DNA of 64,000 nt, taken from Clostridium caldaquaticum (GTDB taxonomy: Bacteria; Bacillota; Clostridia; Clostridiales; Clostridiaceae). A program made the translations under genes and the position numbers. The stretch spans positions 62,001-126,000 of the forward strand of contig NZ_JAMSKT010000001.1 in NCBI RefSeq assembly GCF_023806125.1, in the 5' to 3' direction. Every line of letters begins with the position of its first letter. Position 1 is the stretch's first letter. Below the pieces are notes generated by a model that saw nothing but the letters and a program-made list of their open reading frames with translations, was not told where the DNA came from and made no database searches. This document shows, in pieces, positions 17,633 to 26,239 of the stretch.

Positions 17633-17685
17633 AATACAGGTTATGAAATACAGGTCATGGGCTGCTGTTAACCCATGGCCTTTTT
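17601..17685 (+). promoter_or_regulatory. Putative transcription attenuator with alternative helices
   Basis: The terminator form pairs 17653-17661 (GGTCATGGG) with 17672-17680 (CCCATGGCC) and is followed by five T residues. The 5' arm is contested. GCAGCCC inside the leader ORF (17604-17610) is perfectly complementary to GGGCTGC (17659-17665), extended by three weaker pairs to 17601/17668. CCATGA (17627-17632, the leader stop region) also pairs with TCATGG (17655-17660). Ribosome position on the leader ORF could therefore decide between termination and readthrough. Confidence 0.6.
17629..17656 (+). repeat. Two tandem 14-base repeats
   Basis: ATGAAATACAGGTT and ATGAAATACAGGTC are directly adjacent. 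The leader ORF stop codon TGA lies in the first copy. Confidence 0.85.
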
Positions 17686-17733
17686 ATATACAATTTATAA
17701 GGTATATTTTGCCTTGTATATTTATGTTTAGAG

Positions 17734-17757
17734 ACCATGGGATAACCATGGTTTTTT
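17734..17757 (+). terminator. Second leader terminator-like hairpin
   Basis: ACCATGG (17734-17740) and CCATGGT (17746-17752) with a 5-base loop, then a T-run to 17757, 33 bases before the first exporter gene. It shares the CCATGG core with the upstream terminator. Confidence 0.6.
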
Positions 17758-17790
17758 ATTTTTATGTTACTATTGAAAGGGGGATTTTAA

Positions 17791-19533
17791 ATGAAACGAA
17801 TTTTTAAGTATGTTTGGAATTATAAATTGCTGATTATAGTTCCATCCATAGCAATGACACTGGCAATTATAATAGATATGTACAATCCATATCTTCAAAA
17901 GGTAGTTACAGATGATGTATTTATAAACGGCAAAATTGAAATGCTCTGGCCTGTGCTTTGGGGACTTATCGCTATAACTTTAGGCAGAGCAATACTTGGA
18001 TATATTAAGGAATATTTATTTGATGTACTTTCTGCAAAGATTAGTATAGATATAAAAAAAGATTTATTTGATCACATCCAAAAACTTCCTTTTAGCTTTT
18101 TTGACAATATGAACACAGGAGAACTTATGTCAAGAATAGGAGAAGATGTAGACAATGTGTGGAGAAGTATATCCTTTGGCATTAGACTATTTATTGAAAA
18201 TATAATTTATTTTGTAATTGCATCTTCCATATTATTTTTCTTAGACTTAAAGCTTACTATTATCTGCCTTATAACTATGCCTCCTATAGCTTATCTTGCT
18301 TTAAAGCTTGAAAAGAAAATAGGAAAAACCTATGAAAAATTAAGCGATCAAAGCGTTATTTTAAACACTGCAGCTCAGGAAAATATAGCTGGAGTAAGGC
18401 TTGTTAAAGCTTTTGCCCGTGAAAAATACGAAGTGTTAAAATTTTTAAAACTTAATAAAGAAAACTACAATCTTAATATGGAGCAGACAAATGTAATTGC
18501 AAATTACTTTCCTCCAATTGAATTTTTAACTAATATCTCTATTGTTCTTTTAGTAGCTGTCGGTGGAATATTCGTTATGAAGGATTCCATAACTCTTGGT
18601 ACACTGGTAGCTTTCAGCGGATATATATGGATGCTTATCTGGCCTATGAGAATGCTTGGCTGGCTTACAAATCTTATAGCTCAGGCTAATGCTTCAGCTA
18701 AAAAGATAATGGCTATCATGGATATAGAACCAGCTATCAAAGACTTTGAAAATTCTCAAAGACTTGAAAAAATTAAAGGAGATATAGAATTTAAAAATGT
18801 TTCTTTTAAGTATAAAGATGAGTATGTATTGAAAAATATAAATCTTAAAGCTCCTGCTGGAAGCACAGTTGCCATAATGGGAACTACAGGTTCTGGAAAG
18901 TCTTCTATATTAAACTTAATAGGCAGATATTACGATGTTACAGATGGAACTGTTTTTATAGATGGTCATGATGTTAGAAAAGTTAATCTTAACGATTTAA
19001 GAAGCAGGATGGCTGTGGTTTCACAGGACACTTTCCTTTTCTCAGCAAGCATTGAAGAAAATATACGTTTCGGCAGAGAAGATGCAACAATAGCTGAGAT
19101 TAAAGAAGCCTGCAGATTAGCCTGTGCAGAAGATTTCATTGAAGAGCTTGATGAAAAATATGAAACTATTATAGGTGAAAGAGGTATCGGACTTTCAGGG
19201 GGACAAAAACAGAGACTTTCTATAGCAAGAGCACTTATAAAAGATGCAGATATTTTAATACTTGATGATGCAACTTCTGCTCTTGATATGGAAACAGAAT
19301 TCAGACTTCTTAAAAATCTTCATGAAAGAAATAAAAAGGCAACAACCTTTATTATTGCTCACAGAATATCTGCTGTTAAAAATGCAGACCAGATAATATA
19401 TGTAGAAAATGGAAGAATAATTGAAAAAGGAACTCATGAAGAGCTTCTTTGCAAAAAAGGAAAATACTACGAAATTTACTGCGAACAATTTAAAGACTTT
19501 GACTTATCAGAAGAAAAAGAGGAGGTGGTTTAA
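17791..19533 (+). CDS. ABC multidrug exporter half-transporter, subunit 1
   Basis: A 580-residue protein with six N-terminal membrane helices (~1-300) and a C-terminal ATPase. Walker A is GTTGSGKSS, the signature is the canonical LSGGQKQR, and Walker B is ILILDDATSALD. The usual catalytic glutamate after Walker B is aspartate, as in the degenerate site of heterodimeric exporters such as BmrCD or TM287/288. Its partner (next gene) has the converse pattern, so the two should form one heterodimer with a single fully active ATP site. GAAAGGGGG precedes the ATG, and a long leader with attenuator features lies upstream. Substrates are probably drugs or amphiphiles (inference). Confidence 0.9.
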   Translation: MKRIFKYVWNYKLLIIVPSIAMTLAIIIDMYNPYLQKVVTDDVFINGKIEMLWPVLWGLIAITLGRAILGYIKEYLFDVLSAKISIDIKKDLFDHIQKLPFSFFDNMNTGELMSRIGEDVDNVWRSISFGIRLFIENIIYFVIASSILFFLDLKLTIICLITMPPIAYLALKLEKKIGKTYEKLSDQSVILNTAAQENIAGVRLVKAFAREKYEVLKFLKLNKENYNLNMEQTNVIANYFPPIEFLTNISIVLLVAVGGIFVMKDSITLGTLVAFSGYIWMLIWPMRMLGWLTNLIAQANASAKKIMAIMDIEPAIKDFENSQRLEKIKGDIEFKNVSFKYKDEYVLKNINLKAPAGSTVAIMGTTGSGKSSILNLIGRYYDVTDGTVFIDGHDVRKVNLNDLRSRMAVVSQDTFLFSASIEENIRFGREDATIAEIKEACRLACAEDFIEELDEKYETIIGERGIGLSGGQKQRLSIARALIKDADILILDDATSALDMETEFRLLKNLHERNKKATTFIIAHRISAVKNADQIIYVENGRIIEKGTHEELLCKKGKYYEIYCEQFKDFDLSEEKEEVV

Positions 19534-21317
19534 TGTCTAGAAATACAGTTAAACAGGATGAAGATTTAAGAAAGTTTTCAAACGCAGAGCTAGCTGTAAG
19601 ATTATTGAAATATTTAAAACCCTATAAACTTAAAATAACTGTTGTAGTTTTACTTCTTATATTTGTTATGGCTGTAGGACTTATAAACCCTTATCTGCTA
19701 CAAATAGCTATAGATAAAAACATTAAAACTAAAGATATAAAGGGGCTTATTATAATAGGTGCTATTATGATAATTTTGAACTTTTCAGCTATGATTGCAT
19801 CAAAAGCAAGAATAACTGCTATGGCATCTGTTACAAACAATATACTTCTAAACATAAGACATGATTTATATAAACACATACAAAGGCTGTCCTTCTCCTT
19901 CTTTGACAATAGACCAGTTGGAAAGGTGCTTGCCAGAGTTATAGGAGATGTTAACTCTCTTAATGATCTTCTGACTAACAGTGTAACCAGCTTTATACCA
20001 GAGCTTTTAACACTTATTTGTGTAGCTGTAATGATGTTTGTTATGAATTTTAAGCTGGCTCTTGCTTCTATTACTATGCTTCCTTTCCTTCTTATAGGTC
20101 TATTCTCCATAGAAACTTTTTCAAGAAAAAGATGGCAGAAGTTTAGAAAAAAGCGTTCTACTTTTAATGCTTATACCCATGAAGATTTTTCAGGCATAAG
20201 GGTTGTTCAGGCTTTTGCTAATGAAAAAAGAACTTCCAGCACATTCTTTGGTTTGGTTAAAGACATGATGGATGCATTTATCCACGCTGTTAAGTTAAAT
20301 GACTTGTTCTGGCCTATGGTTGAAACTTCCTGGGGTTTAGGCTCAGTTATAGTTTTCTGGTATGGTGCAAAGCTTATTGACAGCGGTCTGACCGTTGGAA
20401 CGATAATAGCTTTTACCTGGTATATAAGCATGTTCTGGAGACCTATAATGAATATAAGTAGTTTTTATAACACTTTAATAATGAACTTTGCAGCCGCTGA
20501 AAGAATTTTTGAAATAATGGACATTAAGCCTGATATTATAGATATAAAAGATGCCATTAAAATGCCAAAGATTAAAGGACAAGTTGAATTTAAAAATGTT
20601 ACCTTTGGATATGAAGATGGAACAAAAGTTTTAGATAAGATAAACTTTAAAATTAATCCTGGCGAGACTATAGCCTTAGTTGGACCAACAGGAGCAGGTA
20701 AAACCACAATTGTCAACCTCATAAGCCGTTTCTACGATGCTCAAGAAGGGGAGGTTTTAATAGACGGCAGAAATGTAAAACATGTTGAGCTTGAATCCTT
20801 AAGAAGTCAGATGGGTATAATGCTTCAAGATACCTTCCTATTCTCTACAACTATTAAAGAAAATATAAGGTACGGCAGGCTTGATGCTACAGATGAGGAA
20901 GTTATTTTAGCAGCCAAAACCGTAAACGCTCATGATTTTATAATGAGCCTTGAAAAAGGTTATGATACAGAGGTAAACGAAAGAGGTTCAAGGCTATCAG
21001 TAGGTCAACGGCAGCTTATATCTTTTGCTAGAGCCCTTCTTGCAAATCCGAGAATATTAATTCTTGATGAAGCTACTTCTAATATAGATACCCAGACAGA
21101 AAAGCTTGTACAGAAAGGAATACAAAAACTTTTACATGGAAGAACTTCCTTTGTTATAGCTCACAGACTTTCAACCATAAGAGACTGCCATAAAATAATG
21201 GTAGTTAATAACGGCAGAATCACAGAAGCAGGAACTCATGAGGAGCTAATAAAATCTAAAGGACTTTATTACGATTTATATATGGCTCAATACAAATTTC
21301 TTAGTGAAGGAGCGTAA
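19533..21317 (+). CDS. ABC multidrug exporter half-transporter, subunit 2
   Basis: A 594-residue partner of the preceding gene, overlapping it by one base (TAATG), so translation is coupled. It has an N-terminal cytoplasmic tail and six membrane helices (~35-330). The ATPase has Walker A GPTGAGKTT, the degenerate signature LSVGQRQLISFA, and Walker B ILILDEATSNID with the catalytic glutamate. Together with subunit 1 (intact signature, Asp in place of Glu), the canonical site is built from this subunit's Walker motifs and the partner's LSGGQ. A terminator follows at once. Confidence 0.9.
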   Translation: MSRNTVKQDEDLRKFSNAELAVRLLKYLKPYKLKITVVVLLLIFVMAVGLINPYLLQIAIDKNIKTKDIKGLIIIGAIMIILNFSAMIASKARITAMASVTNNILLNIRHDLYKHIQRLSFSFFDNRPVGKVLARVIGDVNSLNDLLTNSVTSFIPELLTLICVAVMMFVMNFKLALASITMLPFLLIGLFSIETFSRKRWQKFRKKRSTFNAYTHEDFSGIRVVQAFANEKRTSSTFFGLVKDMMDAFIHAVKLNDLFWPMVETSWGLGSVIVFWYGAKLIDSGLTVGTIIAFTWYISMFWRPIMNISSFYNTLIMNFAAAERIFEIMDIKPDIIDIKDAIKMPKIKGQVEFKNVTFGYEDGTKVLDKINFKINPGETIALVGPTGAGKTTIVNLISRFYDAQEGEVLIDGRNVKHVELESLRSQMGIMLQDTFLFSTTIKENIRYGRLDATDEEVILAAKTVNAHDFIMSLEKGYDTEVNERGSRLSVGQRQLISFARALLANPRILILDEATSNIDTQTEKLVQKGIQKLLHGRTSFVIAHRLSTIRDCHKIMVVNNGRITEAGTHEELIKSKGLYYDLYMAQYKFLSEGA

Positions 21318-21324
21318 AAATAGG

Positions 21325-21348
21325 GGGAGGCTCTTAAGCCTCCCTTTT
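21325..21348 (+). terminator. Terminator of the exporter operon
   Basis: GGGAGGCT and AGCCTCCC with a 4-base loop, then TTTT. Because mglC ends at 21347 on the other strand, the hairpin may serve both directions. Confidence 0.8.
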
Positions 21349-22375
21349 ATTTCTTCTTTAAATATTTTCTTATATCAATTGCAACAGCACATACTATAAT
21401 TAAACCCTTAACAATATATTGAATATATGGGTTAACATTTAAGAATGCTAATCCGTAATTTATAACCTGGAATATAAGAACTCCTGTTATAATTCCAGGA
21501 ACTGTACCTATACCGCCTGAAGTTGATACTCCACCAACAACGCAAGCAGCTATAGCATCAAGTTCATACATATTTCCTGTATTGTTTGTTGCACTACCTA
21601 CACGTCCTGCCTCTAAAGTACCAGCAAAACCATATAGTGCTCCAGCTATAATATATATTATTATTAAATATTTAGTAACATTAACACCAGATACAGCAGC
21701 TGCTTCAGGGTTTCCGCCTATAGCATACATATTTTTCCCAAGTCTTGTTTTGTTCCAAAGAATCCAGGTAATTATTGTTACTATAAGTGCATAAACAATT
21801 AAGTGAGGTAATTGAAATCCAAATATATCATAACTTCCAGTAACAAAATTCTTAAACCCTTTATCGAAACCGCCTATTGGCTGTGCTCCTAATGGCGGAC
21901 GGTCAACATATATTGAACTTAAACCATAAACTATAATCATCATACCAAGTGTAGCTATAAATGGTGGTACTTTAAATATTGAAACTACTGTTCCATTTAA
22001 TAAACCTATAGTACAGCCAATTATTATAGACAGTAAAATTGGAACTATTATTGGCAGTTTAGGTAAGTTTGGATACATACGATAAGCATAATCAGTTGCC
22101 TGCAGCAAGGAAGCTGATACAACAGCTGAAAGACCTACCATACGTCCTGCTGAAAGATCTGTACCTTGAGTTATTAATATACCTCCAACTCCTAGCGCTA
22201 TTATTATACGTGTTGATGATTGAGTTAATATATTCATAAGGTTTTTCATTGATAAAAAGTCAGGCTCTATTGCAATAATAGTTACTATAAGTACTGCTAG
22301 TACTACATATATTGCATTGTTCATAAGCCATTGTCCTGTTCTTTTTGCATCAAAAGAAACTTTTTTGTTTTCCAT
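21347..22375 (-). CDS. mglC: Galactose/methyl-galactoside ABC transporter permease
   Basis: A 342-residue membrane permease of the ribose/galactose (Carb-CUT2) class with about eight to ten hydrophobic helices. Family segments include GGILITQGTDLSAGRMVGLSA near residue 63 and the loop AIGGNPEAAAVSGVNV near 218, which contacts the ATPase. It is the last gene of mglBAC, which imports galactose and beta-methylgalactoside. Gene order B-A-C and the long permease, as in E. coli MglC, support this over a ribose system. GGAGG precedes the ATG. Confidence 0.9.
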   Translation of the reverse strand: MENKKVSFDAKRTGQWLMNNAIYVVLAVLIVTIIAIEPDFLSMKNLMNILTQSSTRIIIALGVGGILITQGTDLSAGRMVGLSAVVSASLLQATDYAYRMYPNLPKLPIIVPILLSIIIGCTIGLLNGTVVSIFKVPPFIATLGMMIIVYGLSSIYVDRPPLGAQPIGGFDKGFKNFVTGSYDIFGFQLPHLIVYALIVTIITWILWNKTRLGKNMYAIGGNPEAAAVSGVNVTKYLIIIYIIAGALYGFAGTLEAGRVGSATNNTGNMYELDAIAACVVGGVSTSGGIGTVPGIITGVLIFQVINYGLAFLNVNPYIQYIVKGLIIVCAVAIDIRKYLKKK

Positions 22376-22427
22376 CGCTAAATCCTCCTTTTCGATTCAG
22401 AATACTATACATTCTAATACATCCTCA

Positions 22428-23948
22428 CTACAAATACATTGCAGATAATCTCATAATTTCTTCCTGAGTTGTCTTCTTAGTATCAACTATACCAGCAACT
22501 CTTCCATTACTCATAACTAATATTCTATCAGTTGTACCCAAAAGCTCCGGCATTTCTGAGGATACCATTATAATGGCTTTACCTTCTGCGGCTAATTTAT
22601 TCATAAGCTGATAAATTTCAAACTTAGCACCAACATCTATACCTCTTGTAGGTTCATCTAACATTAATATTTCAGGTTTTGTTAACAGCCATCTGCCTAT
22701 AATAACCTTTTGCTGATTTCCACCAGATAATGTTCCTATTGCTGTTTTCTGACCAGGTGTTTTAACTCTCATAGAATCAATAACCCACTGAGTATCCTTA
22801 CTGATATCTTTATCAGATAAAAATCCAAATTTAACGTAACTTTCAATGTTAGAAATAATTGAGTTGAAACTTATTGATAATCTGTCAAATATGCCAGTTA
22901 CTCTTCTTTCTTCAGTTACAAGAGCAAAGCCGTTTTTCATAGCAGCACGCGGATTAATATTTTTAATGTCCTTGCCGTGAAGCTTAATACTTCCTGAACT
23001 TATTTTTCTTATTCCAAATAAAGCTTCAAGTATTTCTGTCCTCTTGGCTCCGACTAATCCAGCTATTCCAAGTATCTCGCCTTCTCTTAAATCAAAGCTT
23101 ACATCCTTAAGTGACGGCTGAACTTCTCCAGTTAGATTTCTTACCTCTAATATAATTTTTCCAGGCTTATTTGTTTTCTCTGGGAAACGATGAGATAAGT
23201 CTCTTCCAACCATCATATTTATTATTAAGTCAGTAGTTAACTCTTTTGCAGATTTTGTAGCAATCCACTGACCATCTCTCATTATAGTAACATCATCTGA
23301 TATTTTAAGAATTTCTTCCATTTTATGAGATATATATATAATTCCTACATTTTTCTTCTTTAATTTTTCAATAATTTTAAATAAATGGTCAACTTCTTTT
23401 TCTGTAAGAGAAGAGGTTGGCTCATCCATAACAATTACTTTAGAATCATAAGAAACTGCTTTTGCAATCTCCACCATTTGCATCTGTGATACTGATAATG
23501 TGTTTATCTTTTGTCTTGGATCTAAGTTTATATCAAGTTCTTCAAATATTTTCTTTGTATCTTCATACATCTTTTCTTCATCAATGAAAAAACCTTTTTC
23601 CGGATAGCGTCCTAACCAGATATTATCTATAATATTTCTTTGTCTAACTTGATTTAATTCCTGGTGAACCATTGAAACACCATTGTCTAATGCTTGCCTG
23701 GAATTTTGAAACTCGACCTTTTTCCCGCATAAATAAATTTCGCCTTCATCCATATGGTATATACCAAATAAACATTTCATAAGTGTTGATTTTCCAGCAC
23801 CATTTTCACCCATAAGAGCATGAACAGTACCTGGTCTAACTTTAAGAGTTACACCTGATAATGCCTTAACTCCAGGAAATTCCTTAGATATATTTATCAT
23901 TTCTAATACATATTGTGCACTCTTTATTGTGTTTGCTGTATTATCCAT
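22428..23948 (-). CDS. mglA: Galactose/methyl-galactoside ABC transporter ATPase
   Basis: A 506-residue fusion of two nucleotide-binding domains that powers the mgl importer. In domain 1 Walker A is GENGAGKST, the signature is [12 protein letters not shown] and Walker B is [12 protein letters not shown]. In domain 2 Walker A is degenerate (GLVGAKRTE), the signature is LSGGNQQKV and Walker B is [12 protein letters not shown]. This asymmetry is normal for the MglA/RbsA class. GGAGG is set well ahead of the ATG at 23948. A DnaA-box-like TTATCCACA (23961-23969) overlaps that ribosome site, probably by chance. Confidence 0.92.
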   Translation of the reverse strand: MDNTANTIKSAQYVLEMINISKEFPGVKALSGVTLKVRPGTVHALMGENGAGKSTLMKCLFGIYHMDEGEIYLCGKKVEFQNSRQALDNGVSMVHQELNQVRQRNIIDNIWLGRYPEKGFFIDEEKMYEDTKKIFEELDINLDPRQKINTLSVSQMQMVEIAKAVSYDSKVIVMDEPTSSLTEKEVDHLFKIIEKLKKKNVGIIYISHKMEEILKISDDVTIMRDGQWIATKSAKELTTDLIINMMVGRDLSHRFPEKTNKPGKIILEVRNLTGEVQPSLKDVSFDLREGEILGIAGLVGAKRTEILEALFGIRKISSGSIKLHGKDIKNINPRAAMKNGFALVTEERRVTGIFDRLSISFNSIISNIESYVKFGFLSDKDISKDTQWVIDSMRVKTPGQKTAIGTLSGGNQQKVIIGRWLLTKPEILMLDEPTRGIDVGAKFEIYQLMNKLAAEGKAIIMVSSEMPELLGTTDRILVMSNGRVAGIVDTKKTTQEEIMRLSAMYL

Positions 23949-23986
23949 GGATTTCCCTCCTTATCCACAAAATTTTTAAATGCTTT

Positions 23987-24010
23987 GAGACACACTTTAA
24001 AGTGTGCCTC
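23987..24010 (-). other. Intercistronic hairpin between mglB and mglA
   Basis: A 24-base near-perfect palindrome around CACACTTTAAAGTGTG. In the - strand transcript its only mismatch becomes a G-U pair. It lies 14 bases past the mglB stop with no strong T-run after it, so it more likely stabilises the mglB mRNA or partly terminates than ends the operon. Confidence 0.55.
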
Positions 24011-24023
24011 ATATGCACTTTTA

Positions 24024-25076
24024 TTATTTATACGCTTCTTCAGCAGTGTTTACATTATCTTTGTTAATCTTAACATATGGTACACGAACTGCTTTTTTGT
24101 CATCTAGCTTCCATTTTGTTCCATCAAGAACATCTTTTCCATTAGCAGCATTTATAGCTAAATCAAGAGTTGCTTGTCCTTGATTTTTAGCATCATTTAA
24201 TACTGTACCAACCATTTTACCTTCTTTAATCTTAGCTAGTGCATCTGGAATAGCATCAACACCAAATACTGGCATAAACTTATCATTCTTGAAATACCCA
24301 ACTTTTTCAAGAGAGGTTACAGCACCTAATGCCATAGCATCGTTATTAGCTATAACTAATTCTATTTTGCCTTCGTTCTTAGCAAGCCATGCGTCCATTT
24401 TTTCTGCAGCTTTGTTAGTATCCCACATAGCTGTATCTTCTGCTATCTTTTCAACACCAATTCCTTTTTCAACTATAGTATCAACAACATACTTAGTTCT
24501 TGCTTCAGCATCTGGATGTCCTGGCTCACCCTTTAATAATACGTATTGAATTTTTCCATCCTTATTTAAATCCCATTTTTCTGCGTTCTTTTTCCACTCA
24601 TCTGCTATTAACTCACCTTGCATAACTCCTGACTCTTTTGATAAAGTTCCAACATACCAAGCTTTATCATAGCTAGCTAAAGCTGCTGCATCTGGCTCTT
24701 TATTAAAGAATATTACTGGAAGTTTAGCTGCTTCAGCTTTTTCAATAACGTTTCCTGCAGCCTTTGGGTCAACAAGGTTAATTGCTAGAGCCTTAACTCC
24801 CTTTGAAATCATAGCATCAATTTGCTCAAGCTGCTTAGATTGGTCATTTTGTGAGTCATTAAGTGTTAACTCTGCTTTATCCTTTGCTCCCTTTTCAATT
24901 GATTGTCTTACAAAGGACATGAAGTTGTCGTCAAATTTGTAAATAGTAACTCCTATCTTTGGAGCATTTGATGAACTTCCTGATGAATTTGAACCACCTG
25001 TTGAAGCTGACTTTGAAGCACATCCTCCAAGTACTACTGCTGTAGCTAATACTGCTGCAACTAATTTTTTATTCAT
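24024..25076 (-). CDS. mglB: Galactose/glucose-binding lipoprotein
   Basis: A 350-residue extracellular sugar receptor anchored by lipid. The signal peptide ends at the lipobox LGGC (Cys near residue 19), followed by a Ser/Gly linker. The mature protein is a type I periplasmic-binding fold. The opening [22 protein letters not shown], the [15 protein letters not shown] segment and [13 protein letters not shown] match MglB, whose calcium loop [10 protein letters not shown] is also present (near residue 168). It is the first gene of mglBAC. GGGGGAA precedes the ATG. A CG-centred operator-like motif lies about 50 bases upstream. Confidence 0.93.
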   Translation of the reverse strand: MNKKLVAAVLATAVVLGGCASKSASTGGSNSSGSSSNAPKIGVTIYKFDDNFMSFVRQSIEKGAKDKAELTLNDSQNDQSKQLEQIDAMISKGVKALAINLVDPKAAGNVIEKAEAAKLPVIFFNKEPDAAALASYDKAWYVGTLSKESGVMQGELIADEWKKNAEKWDLNKDGKIQYVLLKGEPGHPDAEARTKYVVDTIVEKGIGVEKIAEDTAMWDTNKAAEKMDAWLAKNEGKIELVIANNDAMALGAVTSLEKVGYFKNDKFMPVFGVDAIPDALAKIKEGKMVGTVLNDAKNQGQATLDLAINAANGKDVLDGTKWKLDDKKAVRVPYVKINKDNVNTAEEAYK

Positions 25077-25123
25077 AAACCATTCCCCCTACTTATTATT
25101 GATTTATTAATTTGAGTTTGTAA

Positions 25124-25136
25124 TGTATCGTTTTCA
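25124..25136 (-). promoter_or_regulatory. CG-centred operator-like motif at the mglB promoter
   Basis: On the - strand it reads TGAAAACGATACA. The same pattern, TGWAAACGRTACA, occurs upstream of the msmK-like gene (62425-62437). It resembles a catabolite-response or LacI-family operator but fits the standard CcpA consensus imperfectly. Confidence 0.4.
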
Positions 25137-25199
25137 TGTACTAATAATAACATCTTGTCCATGTAAAGATAATATAAAATTCTACGCTGTTATATAAAA

Positions 25200-25232
25200 A
25201 TTCTACTGTGTTGTAAACATACACAGTAGAAT
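25200..25232 (-). terminator. Terminator of the sensor operon
   Basis: A perfect 12-bp stem (ATTCTACTGTGT with ACACAGTAGAAT, 9-base loop), with T-rich sequence on the - strand side. It separates the sensor genes from mglBAC, which therefore needs its own promoter. Confidence 0.75.
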
Positions 25233-25261
25233 TTAATCGTTATACTTATTCACTTTAAATC

Positions 25262-26239
25262 TTACCTTGAAAATTGAAATATAAACTTCTGATTTTCTTC
25301 TGTATAAATATTGTTACTATCAATAATTTTTGTTTCTATATTTACTTCTTTATCTACCTTAATTCCTCTTGCTGCCATAGCAGCATATTTTACTCCAAGA
25401 TATCCCATTGCAAAAGGATTTTGTACGACGATTGAATTTATTACGCCTTTTTCTAAGTATTGAATTTCAAGAGGTGTGTTGTCAAAGGCAATTAACTTAA
25501 CCTTAAAAGCAAGCCCTAATTCTTCTATAGCTTGAGCTGCTCCTAGGGAAGCTGAATTATTTAAAGCAATTATTCCATCTATTTTATCCTGTTTTAAAAG
25601 CAGTTCTTTAGTTAAAGTATAAGCAAGTTTTTCATTTGAATTAGAATACTTCCTGCTTACCAGATTTATTCCAGAATATTTTTCTAACGCACTGATTACT
25701 CCAGCCTCTCTCTTGTCTGCACTTTCACTGCCTTTAACAAAATTTATTATTGCTACATTAGCACTTTCACCAACTATACTAATAAGTTTTTCTCCAGCCA
25801 TCTTTCCCGCTTCGAAATTATCTGTAGAAATGCTGCTTACTACCTTATCAGAGTCAACACCAGAGTCTACTGTAATAACAGGAATTTTTCTTTCATAAGC
25901 TTTTTCTACTGAATCTTTCATACCTTTATAATCCGAAGCAGCTAATATAACCGCATCCACATTCTTATCCAATGCATCTAAAAAAAGCTCCTTCTGCCTT
26001 TCTGTATTTTGTTCACTATCTGGTGCTGTAAAAGTCATATTTACATTAAATTCCTTAGCAGCTTCATGAGCTCCTAAATATACGGAGTTCCAGAACTGTC
26101 CCCCCCTCATTTTCACAATAAAATCAATATTTATCCTTTGTTCAAGGCTGGTTTTTCCCTTACTCCTGTAAGAACCGTAAAAACCAGCAGCACTAATAAT
26201 AATGAGTAAAATCAAAAACAACCGCAATTTATTTTTCAT
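25262..26239 (-). CDS. Membrane-anchored sugar-binding protein, probable co-sensor
   Basis: A ~325-residue type I periplasmic-binding protein with one N-terminal membrane helix (~5-22) and no lipobox. Sugar-binding segments include FIVKMRGGQFWNSVYLGA, NVDAVILAASDYKGMK and IIALNNSASLGAA. It overlaps the end of a YesM-like kinase gene and has no permease of its own, so it probably presents sugar to that kinase, as XylFII does for LytS in C. beijerinckii. ATG 26239 is preferred over 26248 because the latter overlaps the ribosome site. Ligand is probably galactose or a related sugar (inference from the adjacent mgl operon). Confidence 0.8.
   Translation of the reverse strand: MKNKLRLFLILLIIISAAGFYGSYRSKGKTSLEQRINIDFIVKMRGGQFWNSVYLGAHEAAKEFNVNMTFTAPDSEQNTERQKELFLDALDKNVDAVILAASDYKGMKDSVEKAYERKIPVITVDSGVDSDKVVSSISTDNFEAGKMAGEKLISIVGESANVAIINFVKGSESADKREAGVISALEKYSGINLVSRKYSNSNEKLAYTLTKELLLKQDKIDGIIALNNSASLGAAQAIEELGLAFKVKLIAFDNTPLEIQYLEKGVINSIVVQNPFAMGYLGVKYAAMAARGIKVDKEVNIETKIIDSNNIYTEENQKFIFQFSR

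Noticed and set aside
23961-23969. Consensus DnaA box before mglA
   Set aside because: The match overlaps the mglA ribosome site region and is single, so chance is likely.
25124-25136. Classical CcpA cre site at mglB
   Set aside because: It is one base short of the usual 14-base pattern and the right arm does not fit, so it is reported only as an operator-like motif.
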